A stretch of DNA of 64,000 nucleotides from Phoma sp. XZ068 (GCA_004835665.1 RBKR01000001.1:2294001-2358000), one strand, 5' to 3'; counted from the first letter of the stretch, positions 41,006 to 51,949 are shown. The notes: generated by a model not told the origin, from the sequence alone. Numbers and translations are program-made.

Positions 41006-42022
41006 TCAGTTTCCCCCTCGACTTCTGCTCCTACTCCTTGTCATGCTCCTACTCCGCCCTCTATCACTCATCTCCCCAGGGCTCCTACTGCGCCGCCGAT
41101 CTCGGTCATAGCTCCTACTTCTGCTCCTACTCCTACTTCGGCTCCTGCTCCGACTCCTACTCCTGTCTCTGCTGTCATAGCTCCTGCTCCGACTCCTGCT
41201 ATCGTAGCTTCGACTCCTATAGCTCCTCGCACTCCTATCACTGTCCACGCTACCCTCCCTCTCCCTAGCCCTCTCATCCTCCTCATCCAAGAGATCCACC
41301 TCATCGCCCAACGGACTCTCCCTCGGCTCCAGCATATCCAAATCCTCCAGATTCGCCCTCGACGGCAACTTCCACAGACTCGTCGCGCAAATGCGCTCTT
41401 TCGTGAGTAAATCATCGATGAACTGATCCACATACGTCAAGCTGAAGTTCTCTTTCAACCGCCTCTTAATCTTGCGGTAGTCCGTAAGCAGCGGCTCAAG
41501 GGTGGTGTAGATCTCCACGGGCTCCCACGCAAGACGGATGTAAAACGCCGCCAAACAGCGTAGGTACTTGAACGTGCCCAGCTTGCCCTCAGCATTACGA
41601 TCGCGTTTCTTTTCTGCATCGCCATTCTCCTCCTCATTCCCATCCTTCTCCTCTTCCTTCGCTCCCTCACCCTCCCCTTCATCATCCTCGTCTTCATCCC
41701 CCGCAAAATTCAACATCTCAAGCACAATTCCCTTCTCCGGCACAAGCTGCAACATCTTAAACGCCAAGCACAAAAACGGCGTCGGACGTCCCGTAATCCC
41801 ACTCGTGCCGCCAATAAACTTGAGTTCCACAGCGCGATCGCACAGCGTCGCGGCGTTGAGACCGAAACATTGCTCCTTCCAGTAGTACGATTCTGTGATG
41901 CGCTCGCGCACACCCTTTTCGAAGAGGAGTGCGGGGTTCTGCCCGCGGATTAGGGCGCCGCTGTAGCCGCGGTCGTCGAGGAGGGCGGAGGCGTCGGCGC
42001 GGTCGTAGGAGGGTTTTGACAT
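41006..42022 (-). CDS. PRP38: Pre-mRNA-splicing factor 38
   Basis: A core spliceosome protein of the U4/U6.U5 tri-snRNP, needed for catalytic activation. A single exon of 338 residues. The ATG at 42022 (MSKPSYDRADASALLDDRGY) is used because the longer frame opens on a GTG. Family markers: ALIRGQNPALLFEKGVRERI, ITESYYWKEQCFGLNA, KFIGGTSGITGRPTPFLCLA and, after an acidic insert, GTFKYLRCLAAFYIRLAW and LLTDYRKIKRRL. The insert (about residues 107-148) is almost all Glu, Asp, Gly and Lys and interrupts the PRP38 domain. The C-terminal 90 residues are an Arg/Ser (RS) domain with SRSRSR runs, as in metazoan PRP38 but absent from budding yeast. It is divergent with the glycosyltransferase gene. Confidence 0.92.
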   Translation of the reverse strand: MSKPSYDRADASALLDDRGYSGALIRGQNPALLFEKGVRERITESYYWKEQCFGLNAATLCDRAVELKFIGGTSGITGRPTPFLCLAFKMLQLVPEKGIVLEMLNFAGDEDEDDEGEGEGAKEEEKDGNEEENGDAEKKRDRNAEGKLGTFKYLRCLAAFYIRLAWEPVEIYTTLEPLLTDYRKIKRRLKENFSLTYVDQFIDDLLTKERICATSLWKLPSRANLEDLDMLEPRESPLGDEVDLLDEEDERAREREGSVDSDRSARSYRSRSYDSRSRSRSYDSRDRSRSRSRSRSRSRSRSRSYDRDRRRSRSPGEMSDRGRSRSMTRSRSRSRGGN

Positions 42023-42445
42023 CGTCGTTCGTGTGTTTCGCGTGTGAGGCTGGATTATTGCATTCTCCACAAAGTACGGTATAGGTGGGATTTATATGCG
42101 CGCGAGGTAGAGAGGGCGATTCGTGGATTAGATTTGATTTGATTGATTGTAGATGTGGGAGTGTGAAGTGATAGTGAAGCTCATCGCCCATTGCGAACAA
42201 TTTCGAGCTAGCCATCCCTGCACCCAGTCTTGTCGATAGTTGCCCCTCGCAACGCACCCGATCAACACTCAGCCCTACGCGTGTCTGGCCCACTTCGCAA
42301 CGTCACAGGTGTAATTATACTACTGACGCTTGCTTGCACGAGCAGCTGCATCTTTTCTACTCCACTGCTACATTCGCCCTTGCATTGTGGCTTGGAACAG
42401 TTCATACTTGTATTGCTATTCACAGCCACGTTGTGACGCGTGAGG
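42023..42445. promoter_or_regulatory. Divergent region PRP38 / glycosyltransferase
   Basis: 423 bp between the two start codons. A GATTTGATTTGATTGATTG run lies near 42128-42147. No clear TATA box is seen. Confidence 0.35.
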
Positions 42446-43666
42446 ATGGGCAGGCTGCTGCTGTCCAGCGGGCAGGTGTCTGTCATCCTGTCTGCTATTA
42501 TCGGTATGCATATGCACTGAGTTGAGGTTATGTGGAGTGTATTCTAACATGTGCAAGTATTCGCGTTTACATTCGCGCTGTTTCTATCAGGTTACGTCCT
42601 GCAACAACGCTACGTGCACAACCTCCAAGTCGCGATAAAACCGCGCATACCAAAACCACTTCCCGTCCCGAAAGCAATTCAGCCACCGACTCTCGATGAG
42701 AAGTGGGCTAGACCGGTGGGCGAGAAGCCAGAGGTGGATGCGATGGCGCAGTATATGAGCGGACAGGAGCTGGATTGGAGCAGGCTGGGGTATGTGCAGG
42801 TTGTGAGGCAGCATGTCGAGCTGTGCAGCGCAGTGATGCTGCTGTCGGACTTGCACAAGATGAAGAGCCCAGCGAGGAGGGTGTTGATGTTCCCAAAGCT
42901 GTGGCTGCAGGAGGCGGACGACGAGGGGTACACTGCGGAGATGTCGACGACGAGGCGGCTGCTGGGCACTGCCGCAAGACGGTACGGTGTTACGCTGGTA
43001 CCCATGGAGCCTATACTCGACGGCGCAGACGGCGCGTTACCTTCTTCCTACTCGCTGGCCAGCTTGTATTCGTTGGTCGACTACGAGCGGCTGATTTACC
43101 TGCAAGGGCCTGGCGTGCTGCTCGATGCATCGTCGCTGGACTCACTGCTGGCGTTTTCCAAGTCGGAACCTATGGCGGCGTATCCAGCGACGGCAGAGAG
43201 GACCGACATGTCGATGTCGCTGTTGATGATCCACCCCACACAAGCGAGCTTCCAGCAACTCAAAGCGATGCGTGCGTCGAAACCGACTTCCGACCTCGAT
43301 CTCTTCCGAAAGACATTCAGCGTGCCGGAGTCGTTAATCTCAGAGTGGTCACTGTCGATGGGGAATGTCGTGTACGAATCGCAGGACCTGCGCACAGCGA
43401 GCGACAACTTCAACGCCACTGCATTCGAGCAGTCGACGACATTCGTGCGCCTGTCCGACCCAGAAATCCCAGGGCCAGAGTACGACGTGCCCTACTCGAC
43501 ACGCGTGAGGCTGCGGCCGGAGAACGAGCAGGCGCAGGAGGCGTGGAGCAAGCTGTACGAGCGGTTTCGGCAGCAGCGCATGGAGGTGTGCGGGCTGGAT
43601 CTGGAGTATTATTCGCCGTTGGTGCTGACGGGGTTGATGGGTGGAGATGTTAATGACGAGTTATGA
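42446..43666 (+). CDS. Type II membrane glycosyltransferase, GT8/GNT1-like
   Basis: Two exons (42446-42503 and 42558-43666) joined by a 54-nt intron (GTATGC..TGCAAG, phase 1, with TTCTAAC branch) give 388 residues. The splice builds an uninterrupted signal-anchor helix, VSVILSAIIVFAFTFALFLS (about residues 11-30), so the protein should sit in the Golgi or ER with a lumenal catalytic domain. The luminal part resembles fungal glycogenin-type/GNT1 transferases: RRVLMFPKLWLQEADDE, SLVDYERLIYLQGPGVLLDA and MSLLMIHPTQASFQQL. The metal-binding DxD expected after the IYL strand is replaced by QGPG, as happens in some divergent members, so activity is uncertain. The long ORF alone starts on a GTG in the middle of the helix. 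Donor sugar unknown. Confidence 0.72.
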
Positions 43667-43851
43667 GGTATACCCTGGTGATGCATTGGATTGTACATAT
43701 TGAGTCATGATGGGTTGTATATGTTGAAGTTATGATGAATGGGTGGTATGTGCTGGAGCGTTATGAATTGGTTGTATTTCTGGCTATTATTCTGGATAAT
43801 GATGAAACGCATGTGCATTTTATGGTCGTCAATACTTGTGGTAGACTTCTA

Positions 43852-43882
43852 TGGTAGACGTTCAGTGGTAGACATTCAGTGG
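43852..43882. repeat. 14-bp direct repeat
   Basis: TGGTAGACGTTCAG at 43852-43865 and TGGTAGACATTCAG at 43866-43879, followed by TGG. A weaker copy precedes them. Confidence 0.6.
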
Positions 43883-44049
43883 TTCCTCGATGCAGCTTGG
43901 GCCTCGACCAGCTGATCGGCGTGGCTCGCGGGTAAATGGTCGGGGTGAAGCGCCGCAGACGAGGTGGAAGCCATGACGCAACACGGGGCCGGGGGCTGGC
44001 GGAGCTGTTGAGCTGAGCTGGAGGGCAGCTAGTCGCTGTGAGCAGCAGC

Positions 44050-44176
44050 TCAATGGCAACAGCAGAGGCCAATGGTTGCAGTAGAGATCAGCGGCAGCAC
44101 AGTCAATGGCAGCAGAAGAATATATGGCAGTAAAGTCAATGGCGGCAGATCAGTAGCAGAGCAATGGCAGCAGAGT
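44050..44176. repeat. Degenerate CAATGGCAGCAGA repeat in the PKA 5' region
   Basis: Four to five imperfect copies of CAATGGC-A/G-GCAG-A/N spaced 20-35 bp apart. Each carries an ATG, so if transcribed the leader would hold several upstream start codons. Confidence 0.55.
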
Positions 44177-44592
44177 GGCATCAGGCCGTGCAGTGCCGCT
44201 GCAACGCCCAGGCCGAAACATACAGCGTGAAACAGGGCTGGCTGCGTGACGACCCTGTGCAGCTCTCGTTGCAGCTGCTCCCCCGCGAACGCTCAACCAC
44301 CGCGCGCCAACCCCTCACGCTTGCCGGTGCTGCTCTCCCAGACTCCCCATCGCCGCACCGCTGCACCGCTGCACCGCTCCTCGTCCATTGCCCCCGCCGC
44401 CTATGCCCGCGCAATAGAGCTGCTGCTGCTGCTGCCGCCGCCGCGCCCCTGCTCTCGTCTGCCTGCGCATTCCTCGCCGCCCGCTGAAGACGCCCGCCGC
44501 GGACCCGCCCCCAGCAGCGCCCGCCTGCTCTCGCCAGGGCACCGCTCCCCAGGGCAGGGCCTCGCATTCCGCGTCGCACGCACGCCCGTACT

Positions 44593-46133
44593 ATGCCTAC
44601 CCTCGGATTCCTCAAGAAGAAGCGGACGAAGGACTCGGGCGGCTCCAGGGACCTCGATTCGCCGACGTCGCCCATCAAGGAAACGTCGTCGGGCTCGCCC
44701 ATCACCCCAACCACCTCCAAGAACCGCACCTCGGGCTCCTTCCACCTGACCAAGACGCGCACCAACGACAGCGCCCACGGCCACCACCTGACTCAGCCGC
44801 CGTCCAACTCGCAGCCATCCGCGCCCGCCCCGTCGGCCGCGCCGCACAAGCCGACCGACTCGATGAACCCCGCCGCCTACAGCCCGCAACCCGTCGCGAG
44901 CCCGCACACCAACCCGCAGCAGCCCGCCCACAACGTCGCCAGCATACAGAACCTGATCCACCCGACCAACAGCAACACGCAGGCCCCCAATGCCCCCAAT
45001 GCCGCCGGCGCCCCGCGCAATGGCGGCGTGCAGTTCCAGTCGCAGCCCCTCAACCAGTCCCGCGTCACCAAGGGCAAGTACTCGCTGACCGACTTCACCA
45101 TCCAGCGCACCCTCGGCACCGGCTCCTTTGGCCGCGTCCACCTCGTCCAGAGCAAGCACAACCAGCGCTTCTACGCCGTCAAGGTCCTGAAAAAGGCCCA
45201 GGTCGTCAAGATGAAGCAGGTCGAGCACACCAACGACGAGCGCCGCATGCTGCAGCAGGTCAAGCACCCCTTCCTCATCACCCTGTGGGGCACCTTCCAG
45301 GACTCGAAGAACCTGTACATGGTCATGGACTTTGTCGAGGGCGGTGAGCTGTTCAGTCTGCTGCGCAAATCGCAGCGCTTCCCCAACCCCGTCGCCAAGT
45401 TCTACGCCGCCGAGGTCACCCTGGCCCTCGACTACCTGCACTCGCACAACATCATCTACCGCGACCTGAAGCCCGAGAACCTGCTGCTCGACCGCCACGG
45501 CCACCTCAAGATCACCGACTTTGGCTTCGCCAAGGAGGTGCCCGACATCACATGGACCCTCTGCGGCACCCCCGACTACCTGGCGCCCGAGGTCGTCGCC
45601 TCCAAGGGCTACAACAAGTCGGTTGACTGGTAAGTCCTGACATGTATGAATCCCCCTTCTTTGCTAACCCACCCAGGTGGTCGCTTGGCATCCTCATCTT
45701 CGAAATGCTCTGCGGCTTTACGCCCTTCTGGGACGGCGGCTCGCCCATGAAAATCTACGAAAACATTCTCAAATCGCGCGTCAAATACCCGCCCTACATC
45801 CACCCCGACGCGCACGATCTGCTGCAGAAGCTCATCACCCCGGACCTGACCAAGCGACTTGGCAACTTGCACGGCGGCAGCAAGGACGTAATGAACCATC
45901 CCTGGTTCGCAGAGGTAACGTGGGACAGGCTGCAGAAAAAGGACATTGACGCACCCTACGTGCCACCTGTCCGCGCTGGAGTCGGCGACGCCAGCCAATT
46001 CGACAAGTACCCCGAAGAAACCGAGGCATATGGTCAGGCTGGTGACGACCCGTGCGTGGCGAAACCTCCTTATGATTTAGAACATGTGCTAAAATGTCCC
46101 AATAGGCATGGCCACCTTTTCCCAGACTTCTAG
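44593..46133 (+). CDS. cAMP-dependent protein kinase catalytic subunit
   Basis: The AGC-family kinase released from its regulatory subunit by cAMP, controlling growth, morphogenesis and metabolism. Three exons (44593-45629, 45677-46051, 46106-46133; introns 47 and 54 nt, phases 2 and 2) give 479 residues. The N-terminal 165 residues are a Ser/Pro/Asn-rich low-complexity extension typical of filamentous fungi. Kinase landmarks: FTIQRTLGTGSFGRVHLV (Gly loop), FYAVKVLKKAQVV (Lys), IIYRDLKPENLLLD (catalytic loop), ITDFGFAKEV (DFG), TWTLCGTPDYLAPEVVA (activation loop with the PDK1-type Thr) and the AGC tail with DPHGHLFPDF at the end, the FxxF pocket motif. The second intron is stop-free in frame, so unspliced RNA would encode 18 extra residues just before that terminal motif. 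Confidence 0.95.
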
Positions 46134-46700
46134 ACATGAAATCTTCCCGCCCAGTCGGCCGTATGAAGGTCCAAGTCTTTGTTGTACCTCCTCTCCTTTG
46201 TACGCGTCGAAAGCTCCTGTAGCCCTTCTCTATCGGCCGTCCTTCCTCGACATCCTCCTACAAACACCAATCATACCTATAGTGCGGCAATGTGTTCCGC
46301 CAATTGTACTTCTCTCCTTGTCTTTTTGTCTACTCTCCCGAATATTTCTCAGTCTTTCAACACGCGCTTTGGATACGCGCCATCGTTGACGGTGATCCGA
46401 TGGCTTTTTGCAACTCCTTGTTATTGTTAGGGGAGGGACTGGGGCCGCATGAGGTCTGGTGGGTGGGCTGCCGGGACAGGTGGTGCTGTTGTGGAGTGTG
46501 GGGTGTATCGATGCAGCAGAAAATACTGGGATGAGGGTAGTGAGTGAGTGAGTGAGTGATTGAGTATAGGGTTAGCGAAAATCAATCAATAACAGTGTTC
46601 TTGATGTCACGTGCCGAGTAGAGTGAGTGTATCCGTGTTGTGGGTGTTTGTTTCGATGTATGTACTGTGATTGTTGTGGGGATGGTGATCTTGCTGATGG

Positions 46701-46722
46701 TATATATATATATATATATATA
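46701..46722. repeat. (TA)11 microsatellite
   Basis: Eleven uninterrupted TA units downstream of the PKA gene. Confidence 0.9.
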
Positions 46723-49644
46723 CATGCGTCCGCGGAGGTATAAGGTTCGCGTATCTCGATTGATCTACATGCGGATTCGCCTAGGATCCGATTCGTCATG
46801 CGGATTGCATCGTGACATCTCACAGCTGAGAAACATATGAAAAGAAAAGCAGCAGAGTAGTAGAGTAACGCGATCGATCATGCTGTTTGGTACAGGCATT
46901 GACGTACCTATCTACGTGGAGGTACGTGTTTTTCGCAACAGTGATGTCATTGTTGGGATTGAGGTTTACGAGGATATGGAAGTACATTTTGAATACTGGA
47001 ACCGCCGCTTTCATGTTCACAGGAGCACTTTATTACTTCCTCGGTCTATCTAGCCATCACTAACCTCGACGATAGAGATCGCGTGTGAGGTTGTTTGTAA
47101 TGGAGTGTGCTGAACTGTTTTCACGCCGCCAAACCAGTCGCAGAATGCGAACGATGGGGAGAATGTCGGTGTGCAGTCTTACGTTATCACTGCATCTCGA
47201 ACCTCGTTTTGTTCGCCGTGGACGTTCAGTTAGAGGGAGTGAGCGACTTTGTGATCATGTAATGGGGTTGCGGTGTGCATGCTTGGCGCAGGACTTCTTC
47301 CGTATCTGGATTCGATGCGGGGATTTTCAAACCCTGAGCTGAAGTTGGGAATTGGGGATGAAAAAGACGACAAGATTTTCGCTATCGAATGGGTAGAGGG
47401 AGAGATGGGGATGGAGATCGAACTCGCTCGGTGCTCAGGTGTTGATGATGGAGGGTGAGGTGCAAAGTGAGGGCTTGAGTGTGTAGCCGGACTGCGACTA
47501 GACTGAGTGCGCTGATTCAAAGGGGAGATGCTATCGGGGTGGGTTTGTGCGTATCGAGGGTGTTTCTGTTGCGAGCTGGACTGGACTGGACTGGTAGTTT
47601 GGTGGGATGAGGGTGAAGAGGTGGAATAGATCGGTGTAAGGACCGTGGCCTTGCTTTCCGTGGGTGCATACTATGCTGTTGCGACGAGTGAGTATCCTCT
47701 CTCTTGCGGTCAAAACATTGGGCTTGTTAGCACCAGTAGCAGCAGCTCGAGCATCGATGGAGTTCGTGCACGCTGAAAGTTTGGTCTGGCACGGTGGCAT
47801 ACTTGTGTCTACAGACTAACGGATCCAGATACCGCATCTCTCTCGACTTCGATGAGCGTGGGTTGTGTAACCTATCGTTTCGATTATTCGTTGCCACTTA
47901 GTGGACTCCGCGCTGGGCGGCACCACCTGCATCTTCGCGTTCTGCTGCCAACCCACTGCGAGCCTGCTACTGACCTGAAGCTACCTCGCCGTCTTGCATT
48001 TGCAATCGCTACACTGCGCTTAGTCAATACTGGCTCCTCATCTAATCGAGCAGGCAGCGCTGCATACTGTCTCCTCTGTCTAGGAAACGTGACAGGGCGG
48101 TGAGTCTGAGGTAGTGAGATGCGCTGGGGTGCACTCATGGAGCGATGTTACTTACTGCCAGCTTTTGGATCGATGTCATTCAGAAAGACACAACTAACGA
48201 TCAGCAGTCACTAGCTGATGTACATACTTTCGTGTTTGGTGCGGCCTGCTATGGTATGGGTACGTTGAAAATGTTCGAGTTCCCGTACGACTGCATGCAC
48301 AGACTCTGATCTGATCTCGACTGAGCGAAGAATCGATAGCAGTAACGGTAAGTCTCGGGGCGAGTGCGTAAAAGTGGAGGCGCCGAAGTTGCAGCAGGCG
48401 GTGACCTGGTCATTGCTGCCACAACAAGATGCAGCGAGGAAAATTAATCTTTACCACCGCACTCGACCGAGCCTACCAGATCGAATACTCTGTGCTTGAA
48501 CGACGATAAAACAATCCAACGACGTATCTGCAAAGTCTACGGTGTGAGTCAACAGCCAGTGATTGTCAGTAGCTCTCGGTGCCACGACCTTCACTGACCG
48601 CGAACGACATCGATGGAGCTTGCTGTTAGACCGCAACTTGCTGTCAGAGCGCGAAAAAACTTTTAAGCATCAGTATCGTCCTGCATGATCGCTCTGTCGA
48701 AGTATCTCCTCGGACGGTCCGGCACTGTTCGACCCATAGAGGTGCCCACTGCCAAGAGTAGTCTCGAAGCCCAACATCCTGCGCCATGCATCCTTGAGCT
48801 TGATGTCTCCTGATACCGATTTGGATTTCATGCATCGAAGGTATCCTGTAGTTGTTTCTCCGGTACTTACAGTCCGATGTCGCGAGACACCCACGCATCA
48901 CTGCCTGGACCGCGTGAGAGGGACGCCGACAATACACTTGGACAGCCACAAACTGCTATCGCCGCGGGGTAGCTGATTAGTAGTCGATTTGATCTTCAGT
49001 GGCTTTCCAGAATCCGAGGCATCTTGAGATGGTTTTCACACGCCAGAGTTGTCCGATAAGGATGGCTGTGGCGAGCGTCATGACGGTAGCCCAGAGGAAA
49101 TTCGTGCAAATATACAGTCTGTCCGTGCGAAGACACACATCAGTAGCTAGGGGTAGTCGGTATAGTATCTGAAACTTCGGTATCGCTGCGAGATAAGGCA
49201 CTGTCGAGGGTGCTGATTGGCATGGAGCAACCTTCACTCGCACGGAACATTACCCCGGACTGCACCAGCAATCACAAAGACTGCGACAATTCTGGAGTAA
49301 GATTCTGGGGCATCTGAGACCATGATGATACCCGTGCGACCGTCGTGGTTGTTATCAGCATCGTGCTACGCGAAATTGGTGCTTATCAGTCGGTGATTGA
49401 CCACATGAGAAAAGCCCACCACCGCTTGTACGGCGATCACCTCACGCTACAATTCAGCAGAAGCAAGCTACGTTTTTCCGGATCAATTCAATAGTAGCTC
49501 TTCCAAACTCCGATACTCCGAAGCCTTTCAGAGCTCTTGCAGCACCACAAGATGGCAGATATGAACCACGACACAGCTGTCGTCGTATCAGCCTGTAGAC
49601 ACAGTCATATTGTCAGCACGACCGCGGAAAAGCTGCTTCTCTTA

Positions 49645-50179
49645 TTATCTGCTGCGGCTCTGATAAGGTTGTCTGAAAGCGGTATGAACGTGGTGCCAAG
49701 AGATAGCCAGAGATAAGAGAACGCCTGCTCCGCCGCCAGAGAACTTCCCGGTCCACACCATCCCACGTCAAGCGTAGTTTCAGCGAATCGCATTGCTCCG
49801 CATCAACGTTACGCCGCCAATTTCAACATTTCGACCGTTCATCCATGCTTCAGGAGGCTCCTACCCAGACATTTCTGAGTGCTAGACAGCGCCACCGCGC
49901 TGATCGGAGACGCACCGAAGTACGGTCGACATGGGCACGCTCCCGCTCGCTGGGTCTAAGCATGTTGGACGCCAACGTAGATAACGAAAACGCCAAAGCC
50001 TCCAGTTCCAGCCCAGGACTTCAATTATCACACTTGGCACCGCGGATGATGTGCAGCTCGGTCTTGGATTAGGGAAACCGTGCGTCACGGTGCTCGACCG
50101 CGGAAGTAGTGAATTCGACGTCTGTGATGCCCGATATATAACATCTCGCGCCGTATCTTCACTTGCCGCTGTCTTATCT
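49645..50179 (+). promoter_or_regulatory. Cluster of GATA-factor sites upstream of the nitrate transporter
   Basis: Five HGATAR matches lie within about 630 bp of the start: 49645-49650 (minus), 49661-49666, 49701-49706, 49711-49716 and 50174-50179 (minus). This is the binding form of AreA/NIT2 GATA factors, which switch on nitrate uptake when ammonium is absent. The expected pathway control is established; use of these sites is inference. No perfect NirA site (CTCCGHGG) was found; CTCCGCCG at 49729 is close. Confidence 0.5.
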
Positions 50180-50275
50180 GCAGGCACTCAGCAGCTCCTC
50201 GATTCAGCAGAGACCCGCATACACCCCAGTCTCTCCATAGTGATTCCCCAGACTTCCTGAGAATCATCCTACACA

Positions 50276-51949
50276 ATGGGTTTCCAACTAAGGCAGCTGT
50301 GGTCAGCGCCAGAGATCAACCCTTACAACAAGAAGGCGAAGTCGATTCCCGTCTTCAACCCTGTCGACAAATATGGCCGTGTATTTTTCTTCAGTTACCT
50401 TGGATTCTTCATTGCATTCTGGTCATGGTAGGATCTCTCCACCCCCAATCTTGCTCCACATCATGCTGACTAGCCCCAGGTACGCGTTTCCGCCTCTGGT
50501 ATGAAGACCCACAATCTTACCCGATCAAACTGTACGACTAACACTGCTGCAGCTCAGCATCAGTATCAAGAAGGATATGCACCTGTCTCAAAATGAGGTT
50601 GCCAACTCCAACATCATCGCTCTGACTGCGACGCTGCTCGTGCGAGCTATCGCTGGTCCAATGTGCGACAGCATTGGTCCTCGCAAGACCTTTGCTGCCT
50701 TGCTCTTCATGGGTGCCATCCCCACTGCGCTTGCAGGTACAGCAAAGAACGCCATGGGTCTGTACTTCATCCGTTTCTTCGTCGGTATCCTCGGCGGCAC
50801 ATTTGTTCCTTGCCAGGTCTGGACCACGGGCTTCTTCGACAGGAACATTGTCGGAACTGCCAACGCGCTTGTCGGTGGTTGGGGCAACTCTGGTGGTGGT
50901 ATCACTTAGTAAGTAACCCGGCAGCAGCATCAACGGCATGACTAACAATAGACAGCTTCGTGATGCCTGCCATCTATGACTCACTCCGAAAAGAGCGTGG
51001 CCTGTCTTCTCACGTGGCATGGCGCGTGTCTTTCATTGTCCCTTTCATCCTCATCACCCTTACCGCGACTGGTCTGCTCTTCCTCACTGATGACACACCT
51101 ACCGGTTCATGGGCCGATCGTGGTGCTGTGGTTGTACGCGGCACGCACCAGGCTGCCGTTGTTCCCACCACTGGTGGCATCATGGATAAGCCCGCAGCCA
51201 CCTCTGGGTCTATCAGTTCCTCTGATGAGAAGAAGACCGTCCCCGAACGCGACGTAGAATCCGCTTCCACTTCCGACGATGGCCAGATCGTCGACGAAGT
51301 CCAGCACGAGGTTGTTGTGAAGCCAACGTTCAAAGAAGCAATGAAGGTCTTGGCCTCGCCACAAACAATCATGCTGTGCGCCGGATACTTCTGCTCTTTC
51401 GGCGGCGAGCTCGCGATCAACTCCATCCTCGGCTCCTACTACCTCAAGAACTTTCCCTACCTCGGCCAGACTCAGTCTGGACGCTGGGCAGCTATGTTCG
51501 GTCTCCTCAACGTCATCACCCGCCCGCTCGGTGGCTTCATTGGTGACCTGATCTACAAGTACACCAACGGCAGCCTGTGGGCGAAGAAGTTCTGGATCCA
51601 CTTCGTTGGTGTCATGAGCGGCATCTTCCTCATTGTCATTGGCAAGCTGAACCCTCACGACCTCGACACAATGATTGGGCTTGTCGCGCTGATGGCTATC
51701 TTCATGGAGGCAGGTAACGGCGCGAATTTTGCGCTTGTGCCTCACATCCACCCTCACGCCAACGGTATTCTGTCTGGTATTGTCGGTGCAACGGGCAACT
51801 TTGGTGGCATCATCTTTGCTATCATCTTCCGTTACCACCCAGGACAGTATGCGCGTGTGTTCTGGATCATGGGTTGCATGATCATTGCGCTAAACGTCTG
51901 CTTGGCGTGGGTCAGGCCGATTCCTAAGGGCCAGATTGGTGGTCGCTAG
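50276..51949 (+). CDS. High-affinity nitrate/nitrite transporter (NNP family, CrnA/NrtA-like)
   Basis: A 12-helix major-facilitator protein of the plasma membrane that imports nitrate with protons. Four exons (50276-50427, 50480-50498, 50553-50908, 50956-51949) give 506 residues, the normal length; introns are 52, 54 and 47 nt. Exon 2 is a 19-nt micro-exon that is needed to read FIAFWSWYAFPPLLSISIKK. Both family signatures are present: GGWGNSGGGITYFVMPA in helix 5 and EAGNGANFALVPHIHPH with GIVGATGNFGG in helix 11. A long cytosolic loop (about residues 240-300, Ser/Asp-rich) lies between helices 6 and 7, as in fungal members. The start MGFQLRQLWSAPEINPYNKK matches the conserved N-terminus. 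No nitrate or nitrite reductase gene is adjacent, so the usual cluster is not present within this window. Confidence 0.95.

Larger units (their letters stand above)
43667..44592. promoter_or_regulatory. Region upstream of the PKA catalytic-subunit gene, with repeats
   Basis: 926 bp. It contains two short repeat tracts (listed separately), then a C-rich and GC-rich stretch (about 44280-44590) directly before the ATG, probably the long 5' leader. Many upstream ATGs occur. ORFs on both strands in the GC-rich part are shadows of composition. Confidence 0.45.
46134..50275. other. 4.1-kb region with no supportable gene
   Basis: The longest gap in the window. It contains the PKA 3' end, a TGAG tract (about 46540-46565) and a (TA)11 microsatellite at 46701-46722. 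About 47-49.8 kb has many small ORFs on both strands (up to 101 codons) and no recognisable domain. One minus-strand ORF (48977-49243) has a hydrophobic segment, and a short ORF with a good start (MVSDAPESYSRI) lies upstream near 49323, but no intron joins them in frame. The right 630 bp contain GATA-type sites near the nitrate transporter. It could hold a long non-coding RNA or small genes that I cannot see. Confidence 0.5.

Noticed and set aside
42775..43653. 292-codon plus-strand ORF inside the glycosyltransferase gene
   Set aside because: Different frame of the same strand with Arg/Ala/Val-rich random composition; the overlapping frame has the recognisable family motifs and signal anchor.
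44401..45504. 367-codon minus-strand ORF over the PKA gene
   Set aside because: Antisense of the kinase exon; no domain, and composition follows the codon bias of the sense gene.
48977..49323. Two-exon small membrane protein on the minus strand
   Set aside because: No donor/acceptor pair joins the start ORF to the hydrophobic ORF in the right phase.
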